Shown piece by piece: positions 52,609 to 61,761 of a DNA stretch of 64,000 nt. The DNA lies in the NCBI GenBank assembly GCA_018649885.1, contig JABIHA010000011.1, positions 1-64,000 of the forward strand, read 5' to 3'. The position numbers and the translations under genes were made by a program. The notes below the pieces were generated by a model, which ran no database searches, was not told where the DNA came from, and saw only the letters and a list, made by a program, of their open reading frames with translations. Source of the DNA: Bacteriovoracaceae bacterium (GTDB taxonomy: Bacteria > Bdellovibrionota > Bacteriovoracia > Bacteriovoracales > Bacteriovoracaceae). Every line of letters starts with the position of its first letter. The first letter of the stretch is position 1.

Positions 52609-53820
52609 CTACTCCTGGTTTAATACTTTGTTTAATTCTGTAGGAAGGGCCCCATAGAAGGCCATTGATACTACTAAGTCATCAATTTTAACTCTGTCAT
52701 TGGTGGTATGAGAGTCCTCTTCTTGCCCAGGTCCCTGACCAATTGTGGGAATGCCTAGCCTGCCCATACTTGATACACCATTTGTGCTGAAAACCCATTT
52801 TGAAATCACAGGATTTTCCTGGCGTCTCACATTTTTGATTGCATTTGCACCTGCGACTACAAGTGGATGATTTTCCTCTAGCGCCCAGGTAGGGAAGTAA
52901 CATTCCTGGGTTAAACTTTTCTTCTTATAAGAAGGAGTATCATAATTTGGTATATAAATTTCCATAGACTCACTATCAAAGCTCGAAAGTTCTTTAATTT
53001 GTGAAATAGCGAGTTCTTTGTCTTCTCCAAAAGTAAGTCGTCTATCGATATGAATTTCACATCCATCTGGGACAGCACAAAGGCTTGGAGTATCACATTG
53101 AATATGAGTGACAGCAAGAGTTCCCTTACCTAAGAATTCATCCATGTGTAATCTTTCGTTTAACTTTTCAAGATCTTCAATTAAGCGGTTCATTTTATAA
53201 ATAGCATTGTCACCTCTTTCTGGTGCTGAGCCATGACAAGAACGCCCCCTAGATTTCACCTTAATTTCCATTCTACCTCGATGGCCTCGGTATAAATCTA
53301 AATCAGTACACTCACCTAAACAAACAAAACTCACGTCTTTAATGGTATTTTCAAGAGCGTATTGAAGTCCCAGTCCATCACAGTCTTCCTCTTGAACAGA
53401 GCCCACCACATAAATTGAAAACTGGCTGAGATCAAGGCCCATCTCTTTAAATATTTTGGCCCCGTAGACTTGAACTGCACTGGCCGCTTTATTATCGCTG
53501 GCGCCTCTACCGTAAATATAACCAGCTTCAACTTTTCCCTCAAAAGGATCAAAGCTCCAGTTATTGGGGTTTCCAATTCCAACTGTATCAATATGGCCAT
53601 CAAAGACAATTTTAATAGGCCCTGAGCCCATACGTCCTATGACATTACCGTAGTCATCACTAAATGCCTGATCGAAGCCTACAGCTTCCATCTCACTAAT
53701 GATTCTATTTGCCACCGCTTCCTCTCCAGTACTAAAACTGGGAAGAGCAATAATATCTCTTAAAAACTTGGCACAATTACCGCGGTATTTTTCCGCCAAT
53801 TGATTTGCATTATTTGTCAT
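52609..53820 (-). CDS. ygeY: YgeY-like M20-family hydrolase
   Basis: The ~403-residue protein has zinc-peptidase motifs VFDGHIDTVG, RGASDNKAA and VQEEDCDGLGL. This is the TIGR03526-type 'selenium metabolism hydrolase' of the urate cluster (EKYRGNCAKFLRDIIALPSF). ATG 53820 is preferred (GAGG upstream); an ATG 12 bp earlier has no ribosome site. Overlaps ygeX by about 11 bp. Confidence 0.9.
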   Translation of the reverse strand: MTNNANQLAEKYRGNCAKFLRDIIALPSFSTGEEAVANRIISEMEAVGFDQAFSDDYGNVIGRMGSGPIKIVFDGHIDTVGIGNPNNWSFDPFEGKVEAGYIYGRGASDNKAASAVQVYGAKIFKEMGLDLSQFSIYVVGSVQEEDCDGLGLQYALENTIKDVSFVCLGECTDLDLYRGHRGRMEIKVKSRGRSCHGSAPERGDNAIYKMNRLIEDLEKLNERLHMDEFLGKGTLAVTHIQCDTPSLCAVPDGCEIHIDRRLTFGEDKELAISQIKELSSFDSESMEIYIPNYDTPSYKKKSLTQECYFPTWALEENHPLVVAGANAIKNVRRQENPVISKWVFSTNGVSSMGRLGIPTIGQGPGQEEDSHTTNDRVKIDDLVVSMAFYGALPTELNKVLNQE

Positions 53821-54964
53821 TTTCAACCTCATTCAAAATACGCTGATAATTTCCAGGGTCCGTGTCACCTTCGGTGCTAATAATAAGAATTTTAGAATCG
53901 ACTCCGATCCCCAGCTCTTGCTTTGTTTTTTCAAATTTTGGATCTCTCATTAAGGCGAGAAGTCCACCCATTCCAGCGGCTCCCGACTCTCCTGAAATAA
54001 TTTTCTGATCGTTCCCTACGGGTCTGCCTAAAACTTTCATGGCATCTTTGGCATCATCATCAGAGATTGACATAAAACCATACATCATCTGTTTAATCAC
54101 GGGCCATGCTATCATTGACGGAGTTCCACAGTTTAGCCCCGCCATAATTGAATCTTGGGCGCCGTTAGAGGATTTCATCTCTCCACCCTCATTTTCAATT
54201 GAAACCAAGAGACAATCAGCATCTGTTGGCTCAACACAAATAAGTCTAGGCCTTTTTTCCTGATACTTAACACCGTAATACCAGCTAGCAGCTGCTGCAA
54301 GTCCTCCGACTCCTGCCTGGAGAAAAACGTAATCCACTCCAGGATCACTATCAGTGCCCATGGTGCTTTCAAGCTCTCTAAAAATAGTAGAGTACCCGCT
54401 CATTATATACTTTGGAATCTCCATATAGCCTTCATAGGCAGTATCGGAGATAACCTGCCAACCATTTTTGCTGGCGTCGCTGGCCGCCTGTAAAACGGTG
54501 TCGTCATAGTGACTGGGAACAACGACTACTTCAGCTCCTTCTGATTTAATTGAATCAATTCTGGCCGAAACTGTGTTTTGGGGAACGTAGATAACGGCCT
54601 TAACACCTAGTTTTTTTGCTGACCACGCCACCGCCCTTCCGTGGTTGCCATCAGTTGCTGTACAAAAGGTCATACCTTCAGGGTTTTGCGACTGCTGGTT
54701 TTGTTCCATCCATTTGTGAGCAGCGTAACTTGCACCTAGAGCTTTAAAAGCGTTTAAATTAAAACGTGTTGACTCATCTTTCACCCAAAGCTTACCCACT
54801 CCGAGCTCAGCTGCCAATGAGGGAAGCTCCACAAGAGAGCTGGCCTGGTAGCCTTCTATTTTTTGATGAAACTCTAAAACCCCATCTGTTTCCAAGTGAT
54901 AAATTGGCTCCACATTTAACTTATTTTCCCAATATGGATTCTTACTCCACCTTGCAATACTCAT
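53810..54964 (-). CDS. ygeX: Diaminopropionate ammonia-lyase
   Basis: The 384-residue PLP enzyme converts 2,3-diaminopropionate to pyruvate and ammonia. Features are the Schiff-base Lys in LNAFKALGASYA, ATDGNHGRAVAW, and the C-terminal GESGAAGMGG phosphate-binding loop. It is the terminal step of the urate pathway in E. coli (YgeX/DpaL). ATG overlaps the ygfK stop (ATGA). Confidence 0.94.
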   Translation of the reverse strand: MSIARWSKNPYWENKLNVEPIYHLETDGVLEFHQKIEGYQASSLVELPSLAAELGVGKLWVKDESTRFNLNAFKALGASYAAHKWMEQNQQSQNPEGMTFCTATDGNHGRAVAWSAKKLGVKAVIYVPQNTVSARIDSIKSEGAEVVVVPSHYDDTVLQAASDASKNGWQVISDTAYEGYMEIPKYIMSGYSTIFRELESTMGTDSDPGVDYVFLQAGVGGLAAAASWYYGVKYQEKRPRLICVEPTDADCLLVSIENEGGEMKSSNGAQDSIMAGLNCGTPSMIAWPVIKQMMYGFMSISDDDAKDAMKVLGRPVGNDQKIISGESGAAGMGGLLALMRDPKFEKTKQELGIGVDSKILIISTEGDTDPGNYQRILNEVENDK

Positions 54965-56916
54965 GCTCTCTCCTCAAATGCTTTAATAAGACTAACACCG
55001 CCATCATGCCCAAGCTGGGTGCCTCGAAAAATTGCTTTTAATATATTAAAACTCACAAGATCAAGATTGCCTGGTGCTTCGCCTGCTTCTGAAATAGTTT
55101 TTGCACTTTTAGGTCGGCCTTCAGCATCAAATTCCACATCATAATTTTTTGTGGATAGTGAAAAGTCCAACTCTCCCCTTGTAAAAGTGAAATATTCACC
55201 ATTAATTCTTCCCAGCAATGTACGACCGTCTTTTAAATAAAATCCATCAAATTCACTTTCATCAAACAGTTTTTCCATTAAGAAGAATTTGGGTTTCACA
55301 ATATAGGGTCCGCCAAGCTCAGGACAAAAAGTGTCGCAATTACTGCAGCTATTGCAAAATTCTACAATATTCCCTATTTGTATTTTTTTGTGCAGTATAA
55401 ATTCTGCACCTTCGTCAAAGCTAATTTTACCCTGATCGTTGATCAGGGTATATCTTTTTTCGCTTACCTCACCAATGGGCAAATAAAAATTGGCTCCATT
55501 GGGACAGACGGGGATACAAATATTACAGCTCAAACAATCAAAGAGCTCTAGTTCCACATCTGTCTTTCTGGGATCTTTCTTATTTTTCTCAAAATGATAG
55601 TAGTCATTATCTTCAAGTGTTTTACACACTCTTGTGGCATTAATAAGTCCAGCTTCTGCAAGATCTTCTGAGCTACTACCGGCATTACTCAAAATTAATT
55701 CTTCGAGAGTTTTCACTCCCGACTCTTCCATCGCCTGGTAAATTTTATCAATATATTTTTTGAGTCGAAGATAACCTCCTTTTTTAAGAAGGTCTGTGCA
55801 CATGCTTACAGGAGTCATATTGCACAATACTGTGTCGACTATATTTGTAGTGTCAACACCTGCTGAGAATGAAACCGGAAAGTCGGCCCCTACTTGGGAG
55901 CGAAACTGATGCATGGTATTCATGGAGATAACATGAAGTGGTGCTCCTGAGAGATATTGCTCACTGCCAGCAAGATTTGAATGATCCCCTTCCACCACTA
56001 AGGTGTTGGTAAATTTAGCACCAAAGTGCTTTCCTTTTTTCTCACCATACTCTCTAAGTCTTTTCATCATTTGAACACCTTCAGAAAAATTTAAATCGTG
56101 TTCAAAGGCCTTGAGAGGAAGACCAATATGTGAGTAGCCCATTTTATCATGTAAGAGCTCACCCACTTTTTGATGACCTAGAAGCGTGGGATTCATTTTA
56201 ACAATCACATCGAGGCCAAACTCATCAAAGAGGTAGTGGACAATTTTTTCAATTTCATCCCTAGGGCAGCCATGAAATGTGGAAAGAGTAATGGAGTGTG
56301 AAATTTTGGGGCAATAATCAATAGACTTTAAATGATTAAAGCGCTCTGGAAGCAGGCCTATCTCTTTTTCAATAATTTTCGAAGCATCCATCATATTGTG
56401 GATCCAACTACTGACTTGAGGCGAAGAAATTCCCGCCAGATCATAGCCAACGGATAAATCAAAATAACAGTGGTAAAAATCTGAGCCTTTTGGAATTTCT
56501 AAAAGCTCTAGCTCTTCAATAATCTTGAGTAGCATCCAGGCCCTGACATATTCATCAAGGGATGCCTCAAGTTTCAACTCCTGAGACCACTCGACGTTAT
56601 AACAAATATTTCTAGCATCAATACATGGCCTTGGAATTTCAAGGCCATCCAAAACTTGAACAGTTTTAAGTTCCATAATCCTGGCCCCTCCCAAAAATGA
56701 GAGGATAATATTTTGTATCATCTGAGTGTGAGGTCCGGCTGCTGGTCCAATAGGAGTATAAACACTGGCCCCATGAAAGGATGTGGAAATATCGTATTGG
56801 TCATGGCCTTTGTACATTTTTGATAAAGGAATGCCATAGATAGATTTCTGATTTTGACATTCATTTAAAATAGCATCTAGATGCCTTGTCAAAGACATCC
56901 CAAATAGATCAATCAT
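54961..56916 (-). CDS. ygfK: YgfK-like oxidoreductase lacking the central flavin domain
   Basis: The 651-residue protein matches the N-terminal TIM-barrel of YgfK (TPIGPAAGPHTQMIQNI, ARNICYNVEWSQE, GVTTN-like NPTLLGHQKVGEL) and its C-terminal ferredoxin modules (DCLSCNICIPVCPNGANF and FCNSCSNCDTFCPELGGPY). E. coli YgfK has ~1030 residues with a GltD-like FAD/NAD(P)H domain between these parts; here they are joined directly at about residue 425. It would need an external electron donor. First gene of the operon. Confidence 0.88.
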   Translation of the reverse strand: MIDLFGMSLTRHLDAILNECQNQKSIYGIPLSKMYKGHDQYDISTSFHGASVYTPIGPAAGPHTQMIQNIILSFLGGARIMELKTVQVLDGLEIPRPCIDARNICYNVEWSQELKLEASLDEYVRAWMLLKIIEELELLEIPKGSDFYHCYFDLSVGYDLAGISSPQVSSWIHNMMDASKIIEKEIGLLPERFNHLKSIDYCPKISHSITLSTFHGCPRDEIEKIVHYLFDEFGLDVIVKMNPTLLGHQKVGELLHDKMGYSHIGLPLKAFEHDLNFSEGVQMMKRLREYGEKKGKHFGAKFTNTLVVEGDHSNLAGSEQYLSGAPLHVISMNTMHQFRSQVGADFPVSFSAGVDTTNIVDTVLCNMTPVSMCTDLLKKGGYLRLKKYIDKIYQAMEESGVKTLEELILSNAGSSSEDLAEAGLINATRVCKTLEDNDYYHFEKNKKDPRKTDVELELFDCLSCNICIPVCPNGANFYLPIGEVSEKRYTLINDQGKISFDEGAEFILHKKIQIGNIVEFCNSCSNCDTFCPELGGPYIVKPKFFLMEKLFDESEFDGFYLKDGRTLLGRINGEYFTFTRGELDFSLSTKNYDVEFDAEGRPKSAKTISEAGEAPGNLDLVSFNILKAIFRGTQLGHDGGVSLIKAFEERA

Positions 56917-56964
56917 AGTAGCTCACGTTCCAATTTTTATTAGTTAGCTATGGTACCCAAGTTT

Positions 56965-56996
56965 CACTAGCACTCCAAGCCATTCTTAAGCTAGTG
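56965..56996. promoter_or_regulatory. Possible operator in the ygfK/DUF302 divergent region
   Basis: CACTAGC (56965) and GCTAGTG (56990) are inverted repeats 18 bp apart; AGCACT and AGTGCT overlap them. The spacing of 25 bp between centres would place them on roughly the same DNA face. Confidence 0.35.
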
Positions 56997-57058
56997 CTGC
57001 AACATGTCCTGGGCAAGCTCTACTTCTTTTCCTACAATAGGAAAAAAGGAAGGCAGCA

Positions 57059-57535
57059 ATGAAAAAAATTCTCCATATTTTGGTTTTTATCGCGATATTT
57101 GGGTGTGCAACTACAGACTCCTCTCAGAGCACATTAACTTTTCATGAAAAATCCTCAAAACTGATCAGCAAGAGGGCCGTTAGGAATCTAAAGAAGCTCA
57201 TTAAGGCCTCTGGCTTCAAAATTATTAAGGTCCTCGATTATCAACGGGAGGCCAGAAAACTAGGGCTAAACTTGGGCACCTATCAAGTCATTACCTTCAC
57301 TCACGCTGCAAGGCTGTCACAAATCATTGAAAGTAACCCCACACTTGGGCTCGACTTACCTCTCAAAATACTTCTAGTACAAGACGATGATGGACGATCA
57401 AAAATTCTCTACAACGACCCTATGGAGCTGATCGCCAGACACTCAATTACCAGTGAAGTCTCTAAAGAACATATTCAACAAATTTCTGGGGAGTTTGAAA
57501 AAATAACATCTCAGTTTAGTGAGCAAAGAAAGTAA
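57059..57535 (+). CDS. DUF302-domain lipoprotein
   Basis: The 158-residue protein has lipobox IFGC after a short signal peptide. The DUF302 pattern is clear: GFKIIKVLDYQREARKLGL, TYQVITFTHAARLSQIIES, LGLDLPLKILLVQDDDG, and YNDPMELIARH. DUF302 function is unknown. AAGGAAGG precedes the ATG; it is divergent from ygfK. Confidence 0.88.
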   Translation: MKKILHILVFIAIFGCATTDSSQSTLTFHEKSSKLISKRAVRNLKKLIKASGFKIIKVLDYQREARKLGLNLGTYQVITFTHAARLSQIIESNPTLGLDLPLKILLVQDDDGRSKILYNDPMELIARHSITSEVSKEHIQQISGEFEKITSQFSEQRK

Positions 57536-57558
57536 AAGGCACTCGGCCTTTTACTTTC
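57528..57558. terminator. Bidirectional intrinsic terminator
   Basis: GAAAGTAAAAGGC and GCCTTTTACTTTC form a 13-bp stem with a 5-nt loop. It includes the DUF302 stop codon and is shared by both convergent genes. Confidence 0.85.
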
Positions 57559-57568
57559 CTTTTAACTT

Positions 57569-58291
57569 TTATTTACCCTGTTTTTTCTTCCAAATGATAA
57601 AGCCCACAACAGCTGCCAGCAGTAATCCCAGCAGTAAGGTGTCAGAGTTTCCTCCACCGCCTGAGCCGCCTTTTCTCTTGTTGATGCTCACATCAAATTC
57701 ACCTTGCTCAGGAATATAGGTGGAGCTTAAAAGATCATCGTCTTGACCTTTTAGTTTGACACCTTTCAGGCTTCCTTGTTTTTGAGCAAAGACCCTGAGT
57801 GTTTGAACAACTTTTTCGAAAACAGCTTGATAAGATGAGTAGTGATCTTTTGCCACAGAAAAAGTCACAGCTACGCCTAAACTTTCTTTGACTGTAGCAA
57901 GATATCTTGTGTAAAACCCTGGCACTTCACTGGCCAAATGTAGAGCATCAATCCATTGCTGACCACTAATGCTTTTGCTTTTTACATATTTTGGCTCGGA
58001 GACTTGAGTTTTGCCTCCAGGTAGTGAGTAGGTTTTACGATTTTTTAAATAGGCTTGATATTGATCGAGAGAATCTTGTTTACCTCTAGTTTTGGCGGCC
58101 AAAATAATGATCGCCTCTCTCTTTCTATCCTTATTTGCACTCTGACATACCCACTCTGATCCCTCAAGAGAGCACTCCCAACCTGGAGGAAGCTCAAATT
58201 CGCAAAACTGAGAGGTAAACCTTTTAGCAAAGGCTGAAGGCAAACAGAAAATGATGGCCAAAATGATTACAACCAATTGGTTTTTGTTCAT
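57569..58291 (-). CDS. Exported protein with GlyGly-CTERM-like C-terminus
   Basis: The 240-residue protein has an N-terminal signal peptide (VVIILAIIFCLPSAFA). The middle (residues 25-200) is a soluble domain with a Cys pair and no known family. The C-terminus reads GGSGGGGNSDTLLLG followed by a hydrophobic helix and a KKKQGK tail. This is the architecture of GlyGly-CTERM/rhombosortase-type sorting signals. Confidence 0.75.
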   Translation of the reverse strand: MNKNQLVVIILAIIFCLPSAFAKRFTSQFCEFELPPGWECSLEGSEWVCQSANKDRKREAIIILAAKTRGKQDSLDQYQAYLKNRKTYSLPGGKTQVSEPKYVKSKSISGQQWIDALHLASEVPGFYTRYLATVKESLGVAVTFSVAKDHYSSYQAVFEKVVQTLRVFAQKQGSLKGVKLKGQDDDLLSSTYIPEQGEFDVSINKRKGGSGGGGNSDTLLLGLLLAAVVGFIIWKKKQGK

Positions 58292-58339
58292 AACTCACTT
58301 CCTTAGTGGTGGTAACAAAGATACGCTATTTTATCTTAA

Positions 58340-59581
58340 CTATTTAAATCTCACAATCATGCCCTCGCGAACATTTTTGTTTCTATATTTTCTAAAAATT
58401 TTAATTACTGATGTTTTAGGTCTGACTTCAAAAACAACTCCCGACCCTATTAATACATGACCACCAAGATAATCACCTTCGTAAATATCAACCTTTTGGC
58501 CTTTGTAAACATCTTCAGCTATTCCTCTATCACTTTTAATAAATCTCTCTCTTGGAGAAACCTTGGTAATGGCACCTTCAACTTCATAGTCTTTATACTG
58601 AGAAATAATGATTTCTTTTTCCTCAATGCCATGTCCTGTATAGACAATCGCCAGTGAAACCCCTGTGCCCATATCTGTTGAATTTCCTCTAAATGTCCTG
58701 TAACCCCTGAGTTCTGCTTTAACTTTTTCAGAGAAGGAGGCATTGGCACCAATATAGGGAGTTGTAATTGTTCTGTTTACACTATTCCACAAATAAGTGG
58801 CGCCAGTTCCAAGTGGAGTCCTAGCTGATGGAGTCGTTGAATGATCTGATGTCTTTAAAGATTCGATGCCCCTGACACCGGCGATCCAGCCAATATTTCC
58901 TGTAATGAAGGCGAGCTCTGAGTACCAAACAATTTCTTGGGATAGCTGTCTATTGGGGAAATTAACACCAATGCTGTTTGACCATAGAGTCCTGTAAGAC
59001 ATTTTATTGGCAAAGCGAACACCAAGCTCAATATTATTTTCTCCATCCCCAAGAACAATATTAGTATAAGGATCTAAGTAATTATAAGCATCATTGTTGT
59101 AGGTACTGGCACGATACTGAACATACATTCCTATAAGCCATGAGCCAGACGGATCAAAGCTATACTGACCGCCTAAGAGATAGGATTCTATGCCATTTTT
59201 TTTAGCATCGTGATAGACGGAAGATGTCGTTGTACCGGTAGTCGTGGTGGCTCCAAGCTGTCTTGAAGTATTGGAGCGGTACCGAAGCCCCAGGTAAACC
59301 TCCATATTCTCGGCAAAGCCATAGCGCATTTGGAGATCGCCTTCCCACTTTTGATAGCTTTCACCACTGTCCATGGTAACGCTCTTGCCCTGCTCATCCC
59401 AATGTTTTGAGGTTTTGAAGTAATCAACGGTGCCCCAAACTTGATAGCCTTTAAAACCCATACCATGGGCCCTCGCACGATATACAGCTTCTTTGGAATA
59501 ACCCATCGCCCTGGGTTGCAGAAGTATAATCGAGAGAATGTATAAAAGGACATAAGGTCCTATTTTAAAATTCTGGAACAT
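58340..59581 (-). CDS. Probable outer-membrane beta-barrel protein
   Basis: The 413-residue protein has a signal peptide (LLYILSIILLQPRAMG) and many alternating amphipathic strands with aromatic girdles (QMRYGFAENMEVYLGLRYRS, SWLIGMYVQYRAST). A soluble C-terminal segment (~330-413, EVEGAITKVSPRERFI...IRVRF-like) resembles an SH3/Kow-like domain. Function unknown. Confidence 0.7.
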   Translation of the reverse strand: MFQNFKIGPYVLLYILSIILLQPRAMGYSKEAVYRARAHGMGFKGYQVWGTVDYFKTSKHWDEQGKSVTMDSGESYQKWEGDLQMRYGFAENMEVYLGLRYRSNTSRQLGATTTTGTTTSSVYHDAKKNGIESYLLGGQYSFDPSGSWLIGMYVQYRASTYNNDAYNYLDPYTNIVLGDGENNIELGVRFANKMSYRTLWSNSIGVNFPNRQLSQEIVWYSELAFITGNIGWIAGVRGIESLKTSDHSTTPSARTPLGTGATYLWNSVNRTITTPYIGANASFSEKVKAELRGYRTFRGNSTDMGTGVSLAIVYTGHGIEEKEIIISQYKDYEVEGAITKVSPRERFIKSDRGIAEDVYKGQKVDIYEGDYLGGHVLIGSGVVFEVRPKTSVIKIFRKYRNKNVREGMIVRFK

Positions 59582-59670
59582 GGTCTTTCCTATTTATACT
59601 ATTATATATAGGTAGGACTATCTCCTCAAGTTTTTGAAAACAGGAAAGAATTGTAGGGACAATTAATTGA

Positions 59671-60264
59671 CTAAAATGTTCCGATGAATGGCGCAGAAGT
59701 TGCGTAGGACTCAGATTCAAAGCTAAAAGGATTTCCAACAGCAGTCCAGCCACACAAAGTTTTCTCAAACAAAGTAATTTGCTCGATTTTTAATTGAAAT
59801 GGAAATTCTAAATATTCTGAACAAGCTTCAATTGCAGAGTGCAAATCTTCTTCTTCTTTATATTTTCCCAGCAAGATGTAGCTGCTTTGAAAGTATTTTC
59901 TTTCTGGGCCAACCTCTTTTGAAAATTGATAATTGCCCATTAATAGTTTTTGAAAATGATAAAGTTCGTCTCGAATTTGGGATTTTAAAAATAAGAAATT
60001 CTTTCTCCCCTTAAAAACCTCCACTCCAGAACACTCAACAGTGATATTTCCAAGTCCACTAAAGAAGCTATCAGCATCATCATAGAGGTCTTCGAGTACC
60101 TTTGCTTTAAATTGATTTTCTAATTCGAAAGGAGGTGTGAGAGAAGCATAGATTTCTCCACTGCCAAAGCCACCCGGATCAAATCTTTTTTTTAATTGAA
60201 TGATTCCGTTGACCTGAGAATTACTGTTAGGAAATGTAATACCAATAAAGAATTTTGACTTCAC
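59671..60264 (-). CDS. 2H-phosphoesterase-like protein (degenerate)
   Basis: The 197-residue protein has the overall pattern of the 2'-5' RNA ligase/2H family (FIGITFP start, YASLTPPFEL, FQSSYILLGK, FEKTLCGWTAVGN). The two HxT motifs appear as ASLT and SSYI, so catalytic His residues are missing. Either a binding-only relative or a wrong family call. Monocistronic. Confidence 0.45.
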   Translation of the reverse strand: MKSKFFIGITFPNSNSQVNGIIQLKKRFDPGGFGSGEIYASLTPPFELENQFKAKVLEDLYDDADSFFSGLGNITVECSGVEVFKGRKNFLFLKSQIRDELYHFQKLLMGNYQFSKEVGPERKYFQSSYILLGKYKEEEDLHSAIEACSEYLEFPFQLKIEQITLFEKTLCGWTAVGNPFSFESESYATSAPFIGTF

Positions 60265-60396
60265 TCGTATCCTCCTTAGAGTCAGAGAGCACGCCTACAT
60301 AAAGCGTAGACGTTATTTAAGGTCGGTGCAAGAGAAAAATATTTTCTATTGGTAATTGATTTTAAAAACGGGGAGTTAGCATTTAAAGTGTGCCTT

Positions 60397-61716
60397 TTAG
60401 GCAGCTTTCTTGTGTTCACTACTTTTAATGACATCAACAGGTATATTGACTTCAGTTACCCAGAATGGGTCATCAAGATAGAGCTTTACATGTCCCTCTA
60501 ATGAATCCACTTGCCCCATCAGAGCTTGATAATGATTAGATATTTGATCCTCTTCTATTGGATTACTTTTATCATCGCTCAGAATTAATTTTTGCAGCTT
60601 TTTGTCTAATGAGCTTTGAATATCACGGATAGAACTCTTAAGGTTAAAGATTTTATTTTTAAGTGAAATTTTAAATACTCCACCCTCAAGTGAAAAGGTT
60701 AAATCGATAATCAAAGGCCCCTTACCATCTCCTTCTAAATATCTCATTTTGAATAAATTCGACAATATTCTCGTAATATTGGCCCTTGGTATAAAAAAAT
60801 CTTCTCCTCCAGAAAGAGGATCTCCAATTTGATCAACAAAATTCACATCAATAGAGCCTACGTAAGAAGAAAAATATGCATCAATTAATATATCGAGTTC
60901 GAGTTTAAACTTTGAGAATTTGATCCGCCCAGAAGATGGAATTCCTACGGTGGAAAGATCGAATTGATCTCTCAAAATATATTTATAGGTTTTAATATGT
61001 GAAATCAGACTAAGCGTTTCACTCTCACTTAATCCTCTGCCAAGTGCAATTCGTTTTTTAGCGAACACCTCAAGATTGTTAAATAATGTGACCATATCAT
61101 AGAAGAAATTTTTATCTCTTCTATCGAGCCACAAATCTCCTCTTTCAACCTCTTCACTGCAAAGCTGCTGATCTCTCCCCTTAAGTGAAGAAATAAAACT
61201 CATGCCAAATTGAGAACCATAGTAGCAAAGTGCCAAAAGTTTAGCAGCAAAAACGAGTAGCACCCATAAGAAGAGGACTTCGCTTATTGGCCTTTGTTTT
61301 ATTTGAAAAACAAATATACCAGAAAAGTAAATGGAAACTCCTAGAGCAAATAGTCCAACTCCTTTTTTCCTACCTTCTCTAAAATGAGAAGAAGAAATTT
61401 GCCAGATGGCCGGACCTAAGGCCAGTAGAAGTGGAAGTGGATTTGCCCACTCTATTCCAATTCCAGCAGCAGAGAGCACTTGAAATAGGAGATAAAACTG
61501 AACAAATTTTTTCTTATTTTGTGCCCAATAATAACTGAAATGAGCAAGACCGTACCAGGTAGTTAAAAGCAAGGTCATTAAATAAAAATTATGATAGACG
61601 AAATTCGAATTTGTACTAACACCAGCAAATGTGACTAAGAAATAAAAGGCACTACTAATGAACATGTAGGCCTTAAAAGGAATGTGGAAGCCATTTTTTT
61701 TCTCAAGTCTGGTCAT
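60397..61716 (-). CDS. Seven-TM sensor-like protein with degenerate kinase domain
   Basis: The 439-residue protein has about seven N-terminal membrane helices (residues 15-185), then a DHp-like helix (NFFYDMVTLFNNLEVFAKK) where His is replaced. A HATPase-like part follows with an N-box remnant (ANITRILSNLFKMRYLE) but no G boxes. It is probably a non-catalytic sensor that signals by dimer contact. It is 45 bp downstream of eno on the same strand. Confidence 0.6.
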   Translation of the reverse strand: MTRLEKKNGFHIPFKAYMFISSAFYFLVTFAGVSTNSNFVYHNFYLMTLLLTTWYGLAHFSYYWAQNKKKFVQFYLLFQVLSAAGIGIEWANPLPLLLALGPAIWQISSSHFREGRKKGVGLFALGVSIYFSGIFVFQIKQRPISEVLFLWVLLVFAAKLLALCYYGSQFGMSFISSLKGRDQQLCSEEVERGDLWLDRRDKNFFYDMVTLFNNLEVFAKKRIALGRGLSESETLSLISHIKTYKYILRDQFDLSTVGIPSSGRIKFSKFKLELDILIDAYFSSYVGSIDVNFVDQIGDPLSGGEDFFIPRANITRILSNLFKMRYLEGDGKGPLIIDLTFSLEGGVFKISLKNKIFNLKSSIRDIQSSLDKKLQKLILSDDKSNPIEEDQISNHYQALMGQVDSLEGHVKLYLDDPFWVTEVNIPVDVIKSSEHKKAA

Positions 61717-61761
61717 CTCTATCCTTTAATACTCTGCGTAGATGACCAGTTTAATCCTGCA

